A DNA stretch of 64,000 nt, taken from Rehmannia glutinosa. Taxonomy: Eukaryota > Streptophyta > Magnoliopsida > Lamiales > Orobanchaceae. Of this stretch, positions 34,701-46,020 are shown piece after piece (the stretch's first letter is position 1; the number at the start of each line of letters is the position of its first letter). The notes under the pieces were generated by a model. It saw only the letters and a program-made list of their open reading frames with translations, was not told where the DNA came from and made no database searches. The DNA is taken from contig CM071933.1 in NCBI GenBank assembly GCA_016081115.2, positions 65,114,660-65,178,659 of the forward strand, read 5' to 3'. The position numbers were made by a program, and so were the translations under genes.

Positions 34701-37700
34701 AAACACCAAACTCCAATTTCGAGGGTTCTGTAATGATGATCACTCGAGAAAAAACTCCAAGAGAAGGGCTGACCGTTGCTGAACCGGTTAAGTATAATGA
34801 ACAAAAATCTATCCACAAAGATAGCCTTTGGTGTAGTTACTGTAGGAAGAAGGGGCACACTAAAGAAAATTGCTCGAAACTTCATGGTAAGCCTCCTGGA
34901 ATGGGCCGAGGTGGAGGCTGAGGTGGAGGCTACAGGGGAAATCAAAGAAAGGGACATGGATACTTTACTAGTGTGGAAGAACCAGGCCTTGAAGCAAACA
35001 AAACCGAGGCTGAAAAATTCAATTCCGAGGAGATTGAGAAGCTTCGAAACTTTCTGAACAGTCTTGAGAAACCTTCTGGATCATGCTCTATTGCTCAAAG
35101 TGGTATTACTCTAAATTCTTATGTCTTTAGTGCCTCAAACAAATACAATTCCAGCACCTGGATCATTGACTCAGGTGCAACAGACCACATGACATATTCT
35201 GCAGATTGTTTCACCACATACCAACCATGTCCTAGCAACAGAAAAATCAAAGTTGCAGATGGTTCATTAATAACTGTGGCAGGACAAGGAACAATAGCTC
35301 TTTCCTCCTCATTTAATCTTAAAAATGTGTTACATGTTCCCAACCTTTCTGTTAATTTATTATCCATCCATAAAATTACTCAAGATCTCAAGTGCCATGT
35401 AACATTCTCAAATGATTATTGTGTTTTTCAGGACCAAACTACGGGGAGGATGATTGGGCAGGCTAGAGCAACGGAAGGGCTGTATCTACTTCAAGACCAT
35501 GGTGGTTGTAGTGATCCGTTACCCTTATCTTTAGTTTCTGTCAATTCAAATAAAGATGAGATATGGTGTCATCATCGTCGTTTAGGACATCCTTCTTTCA
35601 AAACTTTAAAGAGAATGTTTCCCTCTTTGTTTAAGAATATTGATGTTGAGTCTTTTCATTGTGAAGTGTGTGAATTTGCAAAGCACCATAGAGTGCAGTT
35701 CCCTTTAAGCAATACAAGATCTTTAGTACCTTTCTGTTTGATTCATTCTGACATATGGGGACCATCTAGAATTGCTAACATTTCTGGAGCCCAATGGTTT
35801 GTAACATTCATTGATGATTGTACTCGAATGACTTGGGTATATCTCCTTAAACAAAAATCGGATGTGAGTCGCATTTTTCCAATTTTCTTTAGCATGATAC
35901 AAACACAATTTGGGGTAAGCATTAAAAGTGTCAGAACTGATAATGCCAAAGATTACTTCAACCACACACTATCGCAATTTTTTAAAAAAGAAGGCGTAAT
36001 TCACTATTCTTCATGTGTCGACACTCCACAACAAAATGGAGTAGCCGAAAGAAAGAATAGACATCTTCTTGAAGTAACTCGAGCCCTTCTTTTCCAAAAT
36101 CAAGTTCCAAAAAGTTATTGGGGAGAAGCACTTTTAACTTCCACATATTTAATCAATCGGTTACCTTCTAGAGTGATAGAATTCAAAAGTCCCTTGGATT
36201 ATCTCTTAGAGTTCTTTCCAGAGTGTAATTTCTATTCAAAATTACCTCCAAAGGTCTTCGGTTGTGTTTCCTACATCCACATTCACAAGCAACATAGGAC
36301 CAAACTTGATCCAAGAGCTCTTAAGTGCATTTTCACAGGATATTCTACCACTCAAAAAGGGTACAAATGCTATGATCCAGCCACTAGAAAGTTTTTCGTG
36401 TCAAAAGATGTCACATTCGATGAGAAGCAATCGTTCTTTAGTCCAACTTACCTTCAGGGGGAGAGCACTCTAAAGGAAGATAAGTATGATGAGTTTGATC
36501 TACTTTCCTTCCTATTCCATCTCACAAGCTAAAACACCACTAGATACAAAGAGCAAGCCCAAATCAATTCCCAAATCCATCCAACATTTGATCCACGAAT
36601 TCGCATCTCCCCAAGAAAGCCTGCACGAAACTATCATTGGTCGCCCTTTCTGACAGTTTATACAAGAAGATTACTGACCCGACCGCATGCTTGACAAGTC
36701 CATGAATCTAACCCGATACAAGGTAATGCGAAAATGAATCTTCTTCTCCTAATGTTATTGATATTGATCACTATAGCCATTAGGAAAGGTGTAAGAAAGT
36801 GTCTTGAACACCCCATGTACCCATATCTCACTATTCCTCTTTCGAAAAATTCTCCCTTCACATAGAGCCTTTCTTTCTAAAATCAACACCACAAAAACCC
36901 CACAAACATATCATGAGGCACTAGGAAATAAGAATTGGGAGAATCTTTATGAGAGAAGAGATGAATGCTCTAGAAAAAAAGAAGGCATGGGAAGTAGTTG
37001 AATTGCACAGAGGAAAGAAAATAGTTGGGTGTAAATGGGTGTTTGCATTAAAGTATAAGGGTGATGGAAGCCTAGAAAGATATAAAGCTAGGCTAGTGGC
37101 GAAGGGATATACTCGGACTATGGAGTTGATTATCACGATACATTTGCTCCGGTTGCTAAAATGAATACTATTCGAATTTTGATTTCTTTGGCGACTAACT
37201 TTGGATGGTCTATGCAAAGAAGATGATGTTAAGAACGCCTTTTACATGGTGAACTCGGAGGAAGAAGTATACATGGATCCTCCACCGGTTTTAATGGTTC
37301 TCTTTCTAAGAATCGGTGTGTCGATTAAAGAAGGCTCTCTATGGCTTAAAACAATCACCCCGAGCATGGTTTGGCGATTCACAAAAGCCATGCTAGGAAT
37401 GGGATATAAGCAAAGTTAAGGAGATCACACGTTGTTCATAAAACACTCGACTTCACAAAAAGTTACAACACTCATTGTTTATGTAGATGATATAATCGTG
37501 ACAGAGGCAATGATTCGTTGGAGAAAGAATCCCTAAAGAAGAAACTAGCTACTTGAATTTGAGATTAAAGAACTTGGTAAGCTAAAATATTTTCTCGGCA
37601 TAGAAGTAGCTCATTCGAAAAGGGGATCTTTATTTCGCAACAAAAGTATATCCTTGATCTATTAAAAGAGAGTGGCATGATGGATTGTAAGCCATGTGAT

Positions 37701-39875
37701 ACTCCAATTGAGCCAGGACATAGGCTTGACATCAATGGAGAAGAAGAAGGGGTAGATAAGGGCCAATATCGTAGATTGGTTGGGAAGCTTATCTATCTTT
37801 CACATACAAGGCCAGATATAGCTTTTGCAGTAAGTGTGATAAGCCAATTTATGCACAATCCAAAGAAGTCTCATCTCCAATCAGCATACAGAGTACTTAA
37901 ATACTTGAAAGGAACTCCAGGCAAGGGGATTCTTTACAAGAGAAATGAACCTCTAAAACTGGAAGGCTATACAGATGCAGATTGGGCAGGTGCTGTGATG
38001 GATGGAGAAGATCTATTTCAGGTTACTGTACTTTACTGGGAGGAAATCTGGTCACATGGAGAAGTAAAAAGCAAACTGTGGTTTCGAGGTCAAGTGCAGA
38101 ATCTGAATTCAGATCAATGGCATTAGGGATTTGTGAGCTATTGTGGCTTAAGATCATTTTGGAAGATCTAAAAGTGAAGTGGGAAGGACCTATACGGTTA
38201 TATTGTGATAATAAATCAGCGATATGTATTGCACATAACCCAGTGCAACACGATCGAACAAAGCATATTGAAGTAGACAGGCATTTCATAAAGGAGAAAC
38301 TCGATAGTGGATTGATATGTACTCCTTATGTTCCAACAAGTGGCCAACTTGCTGACATCCTCACTAAGGGAGTTTCTAATCCTACATTCAGAGATATATT
38401 AGACAAGCTGGGAATGGTAGATCTTTACCAACCAGCTTGAGGGGGAGTATTGAAGAATCTGAATGATATGATTCGATTTATTGCATAATTGTAAAGAGCT
38501 AATCAGTAGGTTCTATGTATAGAAATATAATTTGTATTTATTCAGGCTTATTACAGCAGGCTATTAGTATAGAGCAGATTTGTAGGCTCAGTTTTTATTC
38601 TTCTCATTTATAGAGGCTGATTTTTTGTATTGATAGGAATTAGTCAAACTTCCCTAGAATAGATTTCCAGAGTTGTATATATGTTCCACTCAGCTGATTT
38701 ATTTGATATAATAGAGTGAATTTCTCTACAGTGGAATACAAAATGATGAACTTGAATTGTCAGATTCATATACCAACTAAAAAATCAGTATAGATGCACT
38801 TTTATTTCATATTTTCAAGCGATAAAAAAAAACACCCGAGCCATCTAAGAAAACGGAAAATACAAAAGATCATCAAGCATCACTCACCAATCTGCTGGGG
38901 ATACGAAACCTTCTCTGGGGGTTTAGTGGAGTCAGCAAGATTGGCTATGCTAATGCCCCACTTGAAGGTCGGTGCCCAGAAATGAACTGCAACATAAAAC
39001 ATAAAAGCGTAAGTTATCTAATAGCAAAATCAATTCTCGAGGCAGTAAGCAAAAGTTAAAGTTAATCTCACTAAGAAGGAACATAAAGCAAACTGAATTC
39101 ACCAATATATATTGATTGTGAATCCCGAATGAACATTAATTTTGAATCAAATAACTATATAAACAAGGTAGCTACAATCCAGGATTATCAACCTCACCAT
39201 GATGCTAAGACGAATCATGTTCCCTATATAGAAAAGCTTTTTTTTTTACACCAATTGATGTACTATTTGAAGCAGCAGATATGTATTACTTGGATAATAC
39301 ACAGCAACTGACTATATTTATCAGTAGAATATCAAACTGAAAGTTATTTATATTTCAAAAATTACACCCGTCATAATCAGAATCATCCCCTATTCATCAG
39401 TTATTATACATTGGTAAGTCGTCTTTTTAACAACCTAATCTCAATCTTCCCAATTTGACTACCACCATCCCTGAACATCTTTGCAAAACAAATTTGTACA
39501 GCAAACAACAGCAATTATCTTATGAGCGTGGGAAACAATTCAAGTGAAACCAAATACAAACAGTTCCAACATACAATCTTTTTCACATCCGTAACTGAGA
39601 GGACACAACACACGCACAATTACCCAATAAAAGAACAGCAATAATCCCACGAACAAATAAATTTCCTGTAAATCTTACGGCGGAATACGTGTATATGATT
39701 GGATAGCAAACTAGGATCCGAATCGAAGAAATCGATACATCTACCATATTATTGAAAAAAAAAAAAAGTAAACAGAGGAATAAAGCATGCGCAGCAATGG
39801 AAGATGAAATTATAACTGACTGGTTTTAGGGCCAGCAGGGTGATTCCATAGAGCTTGCAGCTTCGATGTCGCCAT
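31788..39875 (-). CDS. MPC2: Mitochondrial pyruvate carrier subunit, MPC2-like, five exons
   Basis: MPC proteins form the inner-membrane heteromer that imports pyruvate into mitochondria. Exons on the minus strand: 39875-39821 (MATSKLQALWNHPAGPKT), 38986-38888 (HFWAPTFKWGISIANLAD, PPEKVSYPQQI), 33548-33496 (VTATGVIWSRYSTVITP), 32000-31927 (KNWNLFSVNIVMAGTGIYQL) and 31836-31788 (HDYFNEDEQAVVAKE, stop). All junctions are GT-AG. Spliced lengths 55, 99, 53, 74 and 49 keep one frame and give 109 residues, the normal size. The HPAGP, FWAPTxKW and PxxKNWNLFSVN motifs are complete, and the usual short hydrophobic helices are in place. No stop or frameshift is seen, so the gene looks functional although intron 2 (33549-38887) contains a 5.1-kb copia element in antisense orientation. 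Confidence 0.93.
32432..32490. repeat. 29-bp unit repeated twice in MPC intron 3
   Basis: The unit atatcttaagtgacttcatt plus gttctgact is present twice in perfect tandem. It lies in the intron between MPC exons 4 and 3. Confidence 0.85.
33405..33438. repeat. (CA)n microsatellite in MPC intron 3
   Basis: A run of ca dinucleotides interrupted by single a, g and c bases, about 60 bp from the 3' end of MPC exon 3. Confidence 0.9.
33627..33909 (+). repeat. 5' LTR of the intronic copia element
   Basis: 283 bp, TATTGAAGAATC to TTTCTCTACA. It contains a plausible promoter region (tgatataatagagtg near the 3' end). Compared with the 3' LTR it differs at four places: a/c in gatt(a/c)gat, c/t in cta(c/t)gtat, a/c in gtagg(a/c)tcag and g/t in agctga(g/t)tt. 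Confidence 0.95.
34037..34921 (+). pseudogene. Copia gag (UBN2-type) ending at an in-frame stop
   Basis: From ATG at 34037 the frame encodes a UBN2-type gag: LNGRNYLKWSQIVKTFMKGK near the start, then EIWEAVRQTYSKVKDAALVF, and a CCHC zinc knuckle CSYCRKKGHTKENC followed by LHGKPPG at the end. Gag packages the element RNA into virus-like particles. A single TGA at 34919-34921 in a glycine-rich stretch stops translation. The same frame continues on the other side into protease, so one base change separates gag from pol. Confidence 0.9.
34922..36532 (+). pseudogene. Copia pol part 1: protease and integrase
   Basis: In frame with gag after the TGA. It contains the aspartic protease motif WIIDSGATDHMT, the GAG-pre-integrase segment with HRRLGHPS and a following CEVCEFAKH (HHCC zinc-binding), and the integrase core. 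The three acidic catalytic residues sit in the D-IWGP, VRTDNAKDY and PQQNGVAERKNRHLLE blocks. The frame ends at 36532 in a region between integrase and RT that is no longer conserved. Confidence 0.9.
36900..38440 (+). pseudogene. Copia pol part 2: reverse transcriptase and RNase H, with several frameshifts
   Basis: Fragments in shifting frames can be ordered: KAWEVVELHRGKKIVGCKWV (RT start, 36949 on), KARLVAKGYT, DVKNAFYMVNSEEEVYMDPP (37225 on), LIVYVDD as the RT active site near 37475, CKPCDTPIEPG (37677 on), then RPDIAFAVSVISQFM and YTDADWAG for RNase H, and IEVDRHFIKEKL to the stop at 38440. At least five indels or stops break the frame, so no active RT can be made. Confidence 0.88.
38448..38730 (+). 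repeat. 3' LTR of the intronic copia element
   Basis: Same length and ends as the 5' LTR with four single-base differences by eye (about 1.4 percent), directly preceded by the polypurine tract and followed by the GTGGA duplication. This indicates a young insertion relative to the other elements in the window. Confidence 0.95.
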
Positions 39876-40098
39876 TGAATCTTCGTTTCTCACTCTTTCC
39901 CTCTCCTCTATTTGTGAACTTTTTTACGGCTGATGATTTAATGAAATGAGCCACGGGCTTCTCCGTTTCTGTCCCTGTGATCTGTCTCTAATTTTCGGAT
40001 GTTCTAATCTTCTCGGGGGTCTAGTGGACCACCAATTGGATATTTTTCCCCTTCTGGTGGCTGACTTTGTTTTTTTCTTTTACTTTACGTTTTCATTA
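39876..40098 (-). promoter_or_regulatory. Upstream region of the MPC gene
   Basis: About 215 bp separate the MPC start codon from the edge of the foldback MULE at 40099, so the leader and proximal promoter must lie here or beyond the MULE. No TATA box or other site can be assigned with confidence; the 84-codon frame at 39946-40200 runs into the transposon and is not a gene. Confidence 0.4.
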
Positions 40099-41039
40099 GG
40101 GATAATTTCACTTTTCATACCTAAAGTTTTTCGTCATTTTCGATTTTGGTGCATCTATTTTTACTTAATCAATATTGATACCCAAAGTTGGCGACGTTAA
40201 TCAAAATCCATACAAACCGTGAAACGGCCGTCCAAAACACACGGTCCACCCACTGTAGCAGGTAAAAAAAGTGTAAAAAACCTAATGAATCGGTCATTGT
40301 TGGGATAATTTCATTTTTGATACCCAAAGTTTACTACCTTTTCGCTTTTGGTACCTAATATTCCAACTTAATCACTACTGATACCCTAAGTTATTTAAAA
40401 TATTTTAAATTCTAAACTAAAAAAACTCAATATTATTTTGAAAAGTTATTTTCAAAAATAAATGATGTTTTAAAAATCTAAAATATTATTTAAAGAACTA
40501 AAAATTGTGTTAAAAATCTGACAACTACTTAAAAAAATGAATTCAATATAAAATTAAAAATCTGGAAATTTTCTAAAATTCTGAAAAATGGATTAAAAAT
40601 TGTAAACTATAAGATTTTGAAAAAATTAACCAAAAAATCTGATTGACTTAAAAAATCCAAAAAGGGTAAAAACATTGATTTTTTTAAAAAACTAAAAAAC
40701 TATTTAAAAAATATAAAAATTAACGAAAATATTGAAATTTATTTTGAAAAAATCCAAAATTTATTTAAAAGTCTTAAAATTATTCCATAATTGGGATATT
40801 AAAATCTGATAATTTTTAAAAAATTCCAAAATTTTTAAACCATATTTCGAAGTTTTAAAAAGTATTTTGATTTTTTTATTTAGGACTCCATAAAACTCCA
40901 AAATCAAATTAAAAGAGGTTTTTTCCCCATTTTCTTCACCCAGCAATCGAAAACCTCTTTTAATTTGATTTTGGAGTTTTTATAGGATTTAATTTTACGA
41001 TTGTTCCCGTTTTTTATTTAATTGTGATTTACTCACAAT

Positions 41040-41160
41040 GATGTACAATTAGTTATACAATAATGCACTCTTAGATATAAAATGGTGCACAATCAGTTAT
41101 TAAATGGTGCACAGATCAACTATTAAAATGGTGCATAATCCAGTTATGGAAACGTGATTT
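41040..41160. repeat. Short tandem repeats in the loop of the foldback element
   Basis: Three to four imperfect copies of a 22-27 bp unit, aaatggtgca(c/t)a(a)tcagttatt, lie in the centre between the two arms. Confidence 0.7.
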
Positions 41161-41181
41161 TTATCATATCCATGCAATTCG

Positions 41182-41335
41182 CACTACAAGAAAATTACAA
41201 TTTAGCAGCGAATATTTTCCTCGCTAACATTGTAAATTTCGTCGCCGATGCTATTTAGTGAGGAAACACATTCGTCGCTCGTATCGCTGCTATAAGAGCG
41301 TCACTATCGCTGCTAACATTGTAAATTACAATTCG
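41182..41335 (+). mobile_element. Fragment of a CACTA (En/Spm) transposon end
   Basis: CACTACAAGAAAATTACAAT at 41182 is the typical plant CACTA terminus. It is followed by subterminal repeats of the gctaacattgtaaatt and cg(t)cgct type (41222 and 41310), as expected for the transposase-binding region of these elements. The opposite end is not present, so this is a fragment caught in the loop of the foldback MULE. Confidence 0.7.
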
Positions 41336-42196
41336 ATTGTTGGGTGAAGAAAATGGGGAAAAAACCTCTTTTAATTTGATTTTGGAGTTTTATGGAGTCC
41401 TAAATAAAAAAATCAAAACACTTTTTAAAACTTCGAAATATGTTTTAAAAAATTCTGGAATATTTTTAAAAATTATCAGATTTTAATATCCCAATTATGG
41501 AATAATTTTAAGACTTTTAAATAAATTTTGGATTTTTTCAAAACAAATTTCAATATTTTCGTTAATTTTTATATTTTTTAAATAATTTTTTAGTTTTTTA
41601 AAAAAATCAATGTTTTTTACCCTTTTTGGATTTTTTAAGTCAAACAGATTTTTTGGTTAATTTTTTCAAAATCTTATAGTTTACAGTTTTTAATCCATTT
41701 TTTAGAATTTTAGAAAATTTCCAGATTTTTAAGTTTATATTGAATTCATTTTTTTAAGTAGTTGTTAGATTTTTAACACAACTTTTAGTTCTTTAAACAA
41801 TATTTTAGATTTTTAAAACATTATTTATTTTTGAAAATAACTTTTTGGAAATAATGTTGAGTTTTTTTAGTTTAGAATTTAAAATATTTTAAATAACTTA
41901 GGGTACCAGTAGTGATTAAGTTGGAATATTAGGTACCAAAAGCGAAAAGGTGGTAAACTTTGGGTATCAAAAATAAAATTATCCCAACAGTGACCGATTC
42001 ATTAGGTTTTCTACACTTTTTTTACCTGCTACAGTGGATGGACCGTGTTTTTGGACGGTCGTTTCACGGTTTGTATGGATTTTGATTAACGTCGCCAACT
42101 TTGGGTATCAATATTGATTAAGTAGAAATAATGGGTACCAAAATCGAAATGACAGTAAATTTTGGGTATGAAAAGTGAAATTATCCCTTTTCATTA

Positions 42197-42450
42197 ATAA
42201 GAAGGTGGACTAATGTTTCTCATAAGAAATTTCAAAGCCTTGATTGATTCTACGAGATAGGATGGTGATAGCTAATAAAATGTTTAATTAAATCTTTCTA
42301 AGTCAATAAATTAGGGAAATTTGATAAAATGACTCCTCACTTGGGGTATTAAAGAAGTTTGCCTCCAAGTTATTAAACAAAAATTTTTGCCCATTCACTC
42401 CACCTAAAAGGACAAAATAGCCTTCACTTAGAAAAACAAAACAAAAATAG
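42197..42450. other. Non-coding stretch before the LINE
   Basis: Sequence with cctccaagttattaaac and ccattcactccacct motifs that look like an old repeat. No gene. The LINE translation becomes recognisable only from about 42451, so the LINE copy may be 5'-truncated here. Confidence 0.4.
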
Positions 42451-43074
42451 ATTTGTTTTTGACAAAAAATGGATTAAGTGGGATGGCATTGAGGAAGAAG
42501 TTGAGCAGACTTGGAATAAAAATATCAGAGGCACACCCTTATATCAAGTCCAACAGAAAATTGTCAGCATCATGTTAGCAATCATCAACGGGAGCAAAAA
42601 TAGGAGAAATAACTTGCAAAGATGATTCATCAGTGTAAAAAAAGATTGAGTGAGATTAAGGGGAATGATTGCAATGAAAATTGGAAAGAATGAACTAACC
42701 TCTGAAGTGTTTTGGATAAGGCTTATAAAGAAGAAGAGAGCTATTGGAGTCAAAAGGCAATAATTTCTTGGCTTAAGGAGGGGGACAGAAACTCTAAGTT
42801 CTTCCATGCTTGTACTTTGCAAAGAAGAAGAGTTAACTGTATTGATAAGCTGATATCTGATGATGGAAAAGTATGTGATTCACCTAGGGCTATTGAAGAG
42901 AAAATTACATGTTATTAGCAGAATCTGTTTAAGACCTCTAATCCTAGCCATGATCAAACCATTTTGGAGAGGATTTCTCAAGCAATTACACCTGCAATGA
43001 ACCAGATCCTAATCAACCATGTGAAAAACAATGAAATCAAAAAAGCTCTCTTTGAGCTCAGTCCAACCAAAGCC
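42451..43074 (+). pseudogene. LINE (L1-type) ORF2, N-terminal linker portion before the Athila insertion
   Basis: The translation begins FVFDKKWIKWDG and, after stops, gives the frame at 42712-42918 with ESYWSQKAIISWLKEGDRNS and KFFHACTLQRRR, the conserved segment between endonuclease and RT of plant L1 elements. It continues through stops as ISQAITPAMNQILI and IKKALFELSPTKA. At 43074 the sequence is interrupted by an LTR retrotransposon. The same protein resumes at 61851 with PGMDGMNPLFFQHFW. Confidence 0.88.
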
Positions 43075-44558
43075 TGTTCGCCTATTTTTTTTAGCTTCAC
43101 CGCAAGTGTACGTCGTAGTTAATAGGATAGGGTTAGCAATGTCGAATCCACAGGGACTAATAAATTAATGTACTAATTACTGGATTATAATAGCCTTATT
43201 TTTATCTAGACTATCGAAAGTTGAAAGATTGGTTTTGTTAATACTAAAGCAGAAATTAATCCTAAATAACAAAGCAAAGAGTGGATTAAAAGACCAAGTA
43301 TGAAAGAATGGATTCCTGGGTTATGGTTTCAGTTAATATCCCCTTTTATTATCAGATTAATCAAACTAAATTTAAACGTATTCTTCTCTATAGACCAATC
43401 ACAAAAGTAATTTACCCTCTCTCTCGAGATGCATGTGAAAGCGCTGATCGGAATATCTATGCTAGCATCTCTACTCAACATGAGATATCCAACTCTCAAA
43501 AGATCAAAAGATTAAAAGGCCTCACGAATATTCACAGACTTCTCAATCATGCAAGCTATTCATGTCAAGTACTCATAGATCTAATATTGAAACTCATCTG
43601 TTCGAATTATGAATCAATATATCAAAACAAGTTAAACCAATAGCTTTTTGATAAAACAAGAATTAAAACAAAGTACTTGAATAGAGTTGGAAAACATTAA
43701 CTTTGATTGCAATGAATCATCAAACAAAAGTATCCATTAACCTACTCCCAAACCCGGGAATCACAAAGTGTTTAGCCAGACATAGAAAAGAAATAATCCA
43801 TAGACAAATTATTAATGTTCATGTCTAAACTAATTGAAAATAATGATACTATGGAATGAGTGAACTCGGGGATGATGACGATCTCTCGATCTATCTTCAA
43901 TCCTTGAAGGTGTGGTTGCGGTCTTGATTGATCTCTCCGAATCTCCGGTGTTGAATTGCTCTTTTCTCTGGTTTCTAGGGCAAAAATCAGCGTCTCCTTA
44001 TTTTTGGCCGCTCCGGGTCTATTTGTACTTCGTTTGGGTCGAAACCTAGTTGAAAACGAATCAAACTCTGTTTTTCCCGCATAGGAGCACGGGCCGTGCC
44101 ATACGGCACGCCCAGCCCGTGCTGGTAGCCGCACGTCATGTTCAATTCACAGAATGGAGCACGGGTCGTGCTCTTTGGCACGGGCTGCCCGTGCTATATG
44201 TCGAACATTGAGTCTTCAGGTCTGAGTTGAGCACGGGCCGTGCTAGGGAGCACGCCCGCCTCGTGCTCACCAGAAAACGCTGCACTTGGGTCAGTTTTTC
44301 TTCCATTTTTCGCACGGTTCGTCTGACTTCTTCTCGACTCGACTCCAAACTTCGTACTTGACATCAAATATTGGCGATTGCAATGCTCCGAATTGTTGCC
44401 AAAGTGCTACAATTATCGATAAATTCCTACAAAATGAGCAAAGCGTAATCCTTTTCCACAAAACAGGAATATAACCCTATTTACTCATATAATGCATGCA
44501 TATCAACATATTCTAGCCAAAATTAAGCCCAAAATACATGCAAAATACATGTCAATCA
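43075..44558 (-). repeat. 3' LTR of the Athila-type element
   Basis: About 1484 bp and very similar to 60364-61845. It includes a GC-rich palindromic block at about 44085-44275 (gagcacgggccgtgcc, cagcccgtgct). The open frames at 43308-43643 and 43772-44348 recur in the other LTR and are not genes. Confidence 0.93.
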
Positions 44559-46020
44559 AACCCCCAAACTTAAACTATTGACAGTCCCGGTCAACACTTT
44601 ATAAACAAGACAACACAAAAAGGGTAAATAAGAGCAACTCAAGAACACCGCATCATAATTCATGTCATCTATCCATAGACATCAAGCACAAACCAACTAA
44701 GTTTCAAATAGCTAACACGGAGCACAAGTCTATTAAAATCATGGTAAAACACTTCAAATCACGCCTCTCATGGATAAAGTGTATACTCTACTCACTAGAA
44801 TTATAAAGGACGTGTATTCGCTCAAATCATATCAATGTTGAAGGATTACCATATGCTTGCAAATCGTCTCACATCTCCGCCACTCGTTTGTATGCAATTC
44901 ACAAATCAGAAAGGACTTTGTTTATGGTTGTAATGGAGGCTCTTTGGTTAAGGTAGGGAAATATGGATAAAGTGACTCAACTCAAGCGTATAGATTGGTA
45001 AGCACATCGTTTTTCTCTAACAGTTATTCTAATACCAGCCAACTATGTACTCCCAATCGCCTTATATCTTATCACCTCTCTATTTCTCCCTTCTTTTTCA
45101 TACAAATCATTCTCCTTCGCCTTACATCACAATTTCTAGCCTATTTCTCGTACTGCCGACTCACTTTTTCAGTCGTTTTTTTTGTTTCAAATTTCTTTCT
45201 TGTTTTTCGACTCTTTTGTGAGTATCCTCATTTTTTCTCCTTTTCTTCTTTTATTCCCAATCACCCAACATATAAACTATTTTCTAACTTCTCGATACCC
45301 CTTCATTCAATCATTTATTCTACCCTTTACTCAATGTTATACACTCAAGTTTAGGATAACAGATATATTGAATTAAGTTCTAAGGCTTGAAATGTGGTTA
45401 TCAAAAAATCAGGCAATAGGCTCAAATTGGCTAACTAGGGAAATCAAATATCAAAAGGTAGGCAAAAAGGCTTGAAAGGCTTAACAAAAATGGCCTAAAA
45501 TAATTTTCATGAATGCATACAACATGTGACCTTGACAGAGATACCAGAGCAAGTTCTAGAATTCAAATCAACATGAATGACACACTTAATCACAAACAAG
45601 ACTGCATAAGATGAAAGCAGTAAAGGCTCAAAAGCTCACACGCTTGTAAATTCATAATTCAAAGTATATTCACCATGATCCCAATAATCACATGCTCCAT
45701 ATTAATTATTCTCAACCTGGTCAACTCACGCTCAACACCCAATTCAAAATAACATAAACTGCTCAACACATGCTCCCAAGATCAACAAACACACAATAGC
45801 GGTCAACTCACTCCCTAAACAACTAAGAAAGCAATAAACGTGCTAAAATAATAAAAAAACAACTACTGCAATGCAGACTACATGCTCGAAATGCAACTAC
45901 ATGAATCCAAACGCCACACCCTTCAAAAAAATCACTACCTCTCCCCCCCAAACTTGAATGAAATTATAGCGCATAGAAGAGAAGGTAGAATTTCAAAGAA
46001 AAGTGTGGATAGGACCTGGA
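44559..46020 (-). other. Athila 3' non-coding region with polypurine tract
   Basis: The polypurine tract sits at 44559-44570 beside the LTR. The remaining 1.4 kb holds no recognised coding sequence; the frames at 44995-45376 are pyrimidine-rich and have no known domain. It lies downstream of the Athila extra ORF in the direction of transcription. Confidence 0.6.

Larger units (their letters stand above)
33627..38730 (+). mobile_element. Ty1/copia LTR retrotransposon in intron 2 of the MPC gene
   Basis: Two 283-bp LTRs (33627-33909 and 38448-38730) differ at only four positions by eye. The element is flanked by perfect 5-bp duplications GTGGA (33622-33626 and 38731-38735). A tRNA-Met-like primer binding site (TGGTATCTAGAGCC, 33910-33923) follows the 5' LTR and a polypurine tract (gagggggag) precedes the 3' LTR. 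The LTRs start TATTG and end TACA, so the element has TA..CA ends rather than TG..CA. Domain order gag, protease, integrase, RT, RNase H identifies copia. Orientation is opposite to the host gene. Internal stops and frameshifts make this copy non-autonomous. Confidence 0.95.
40099..42187. mobile_element. Foldback MULE of 2.1 kb with 9-bp target duplication
   Basis: Two arms of about 860 bp (40099-40960 and 41330-42187) are inverted copies of each other, starting GGGATAATTTCACTTTTCAT. Perfect 9-bp direct repeats TTTTCATTA flank the element (40090-40098 and 42188-42196), diagnostic of a Mutator-type insertion. Within each arm the terminal block recurs about 213 bp inward (gggataatttcatttttgat at 40312 and its mirror), so the terminus is duplicated in tandem. 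The 370-bp centre holds short repeats and a CACTA-type end. No transposase. If transcribed, the RNA would fold into a long hairpin. Confidence 0.9.

Noticed and set aside
43308..43643. 111-codon frame repeated at 60597-60932
   Set aside because: Its conservation is explained by its position in the two LTRs; it has no domain and no coding context.
44995..45354. 119-codon Phe/Ser-rich frame in the Athila non-coding region
   Set aside because: Pyrimidine-rich DNA gives such frames by chance; no known Athila gene is located downstream of the extra ORF here.
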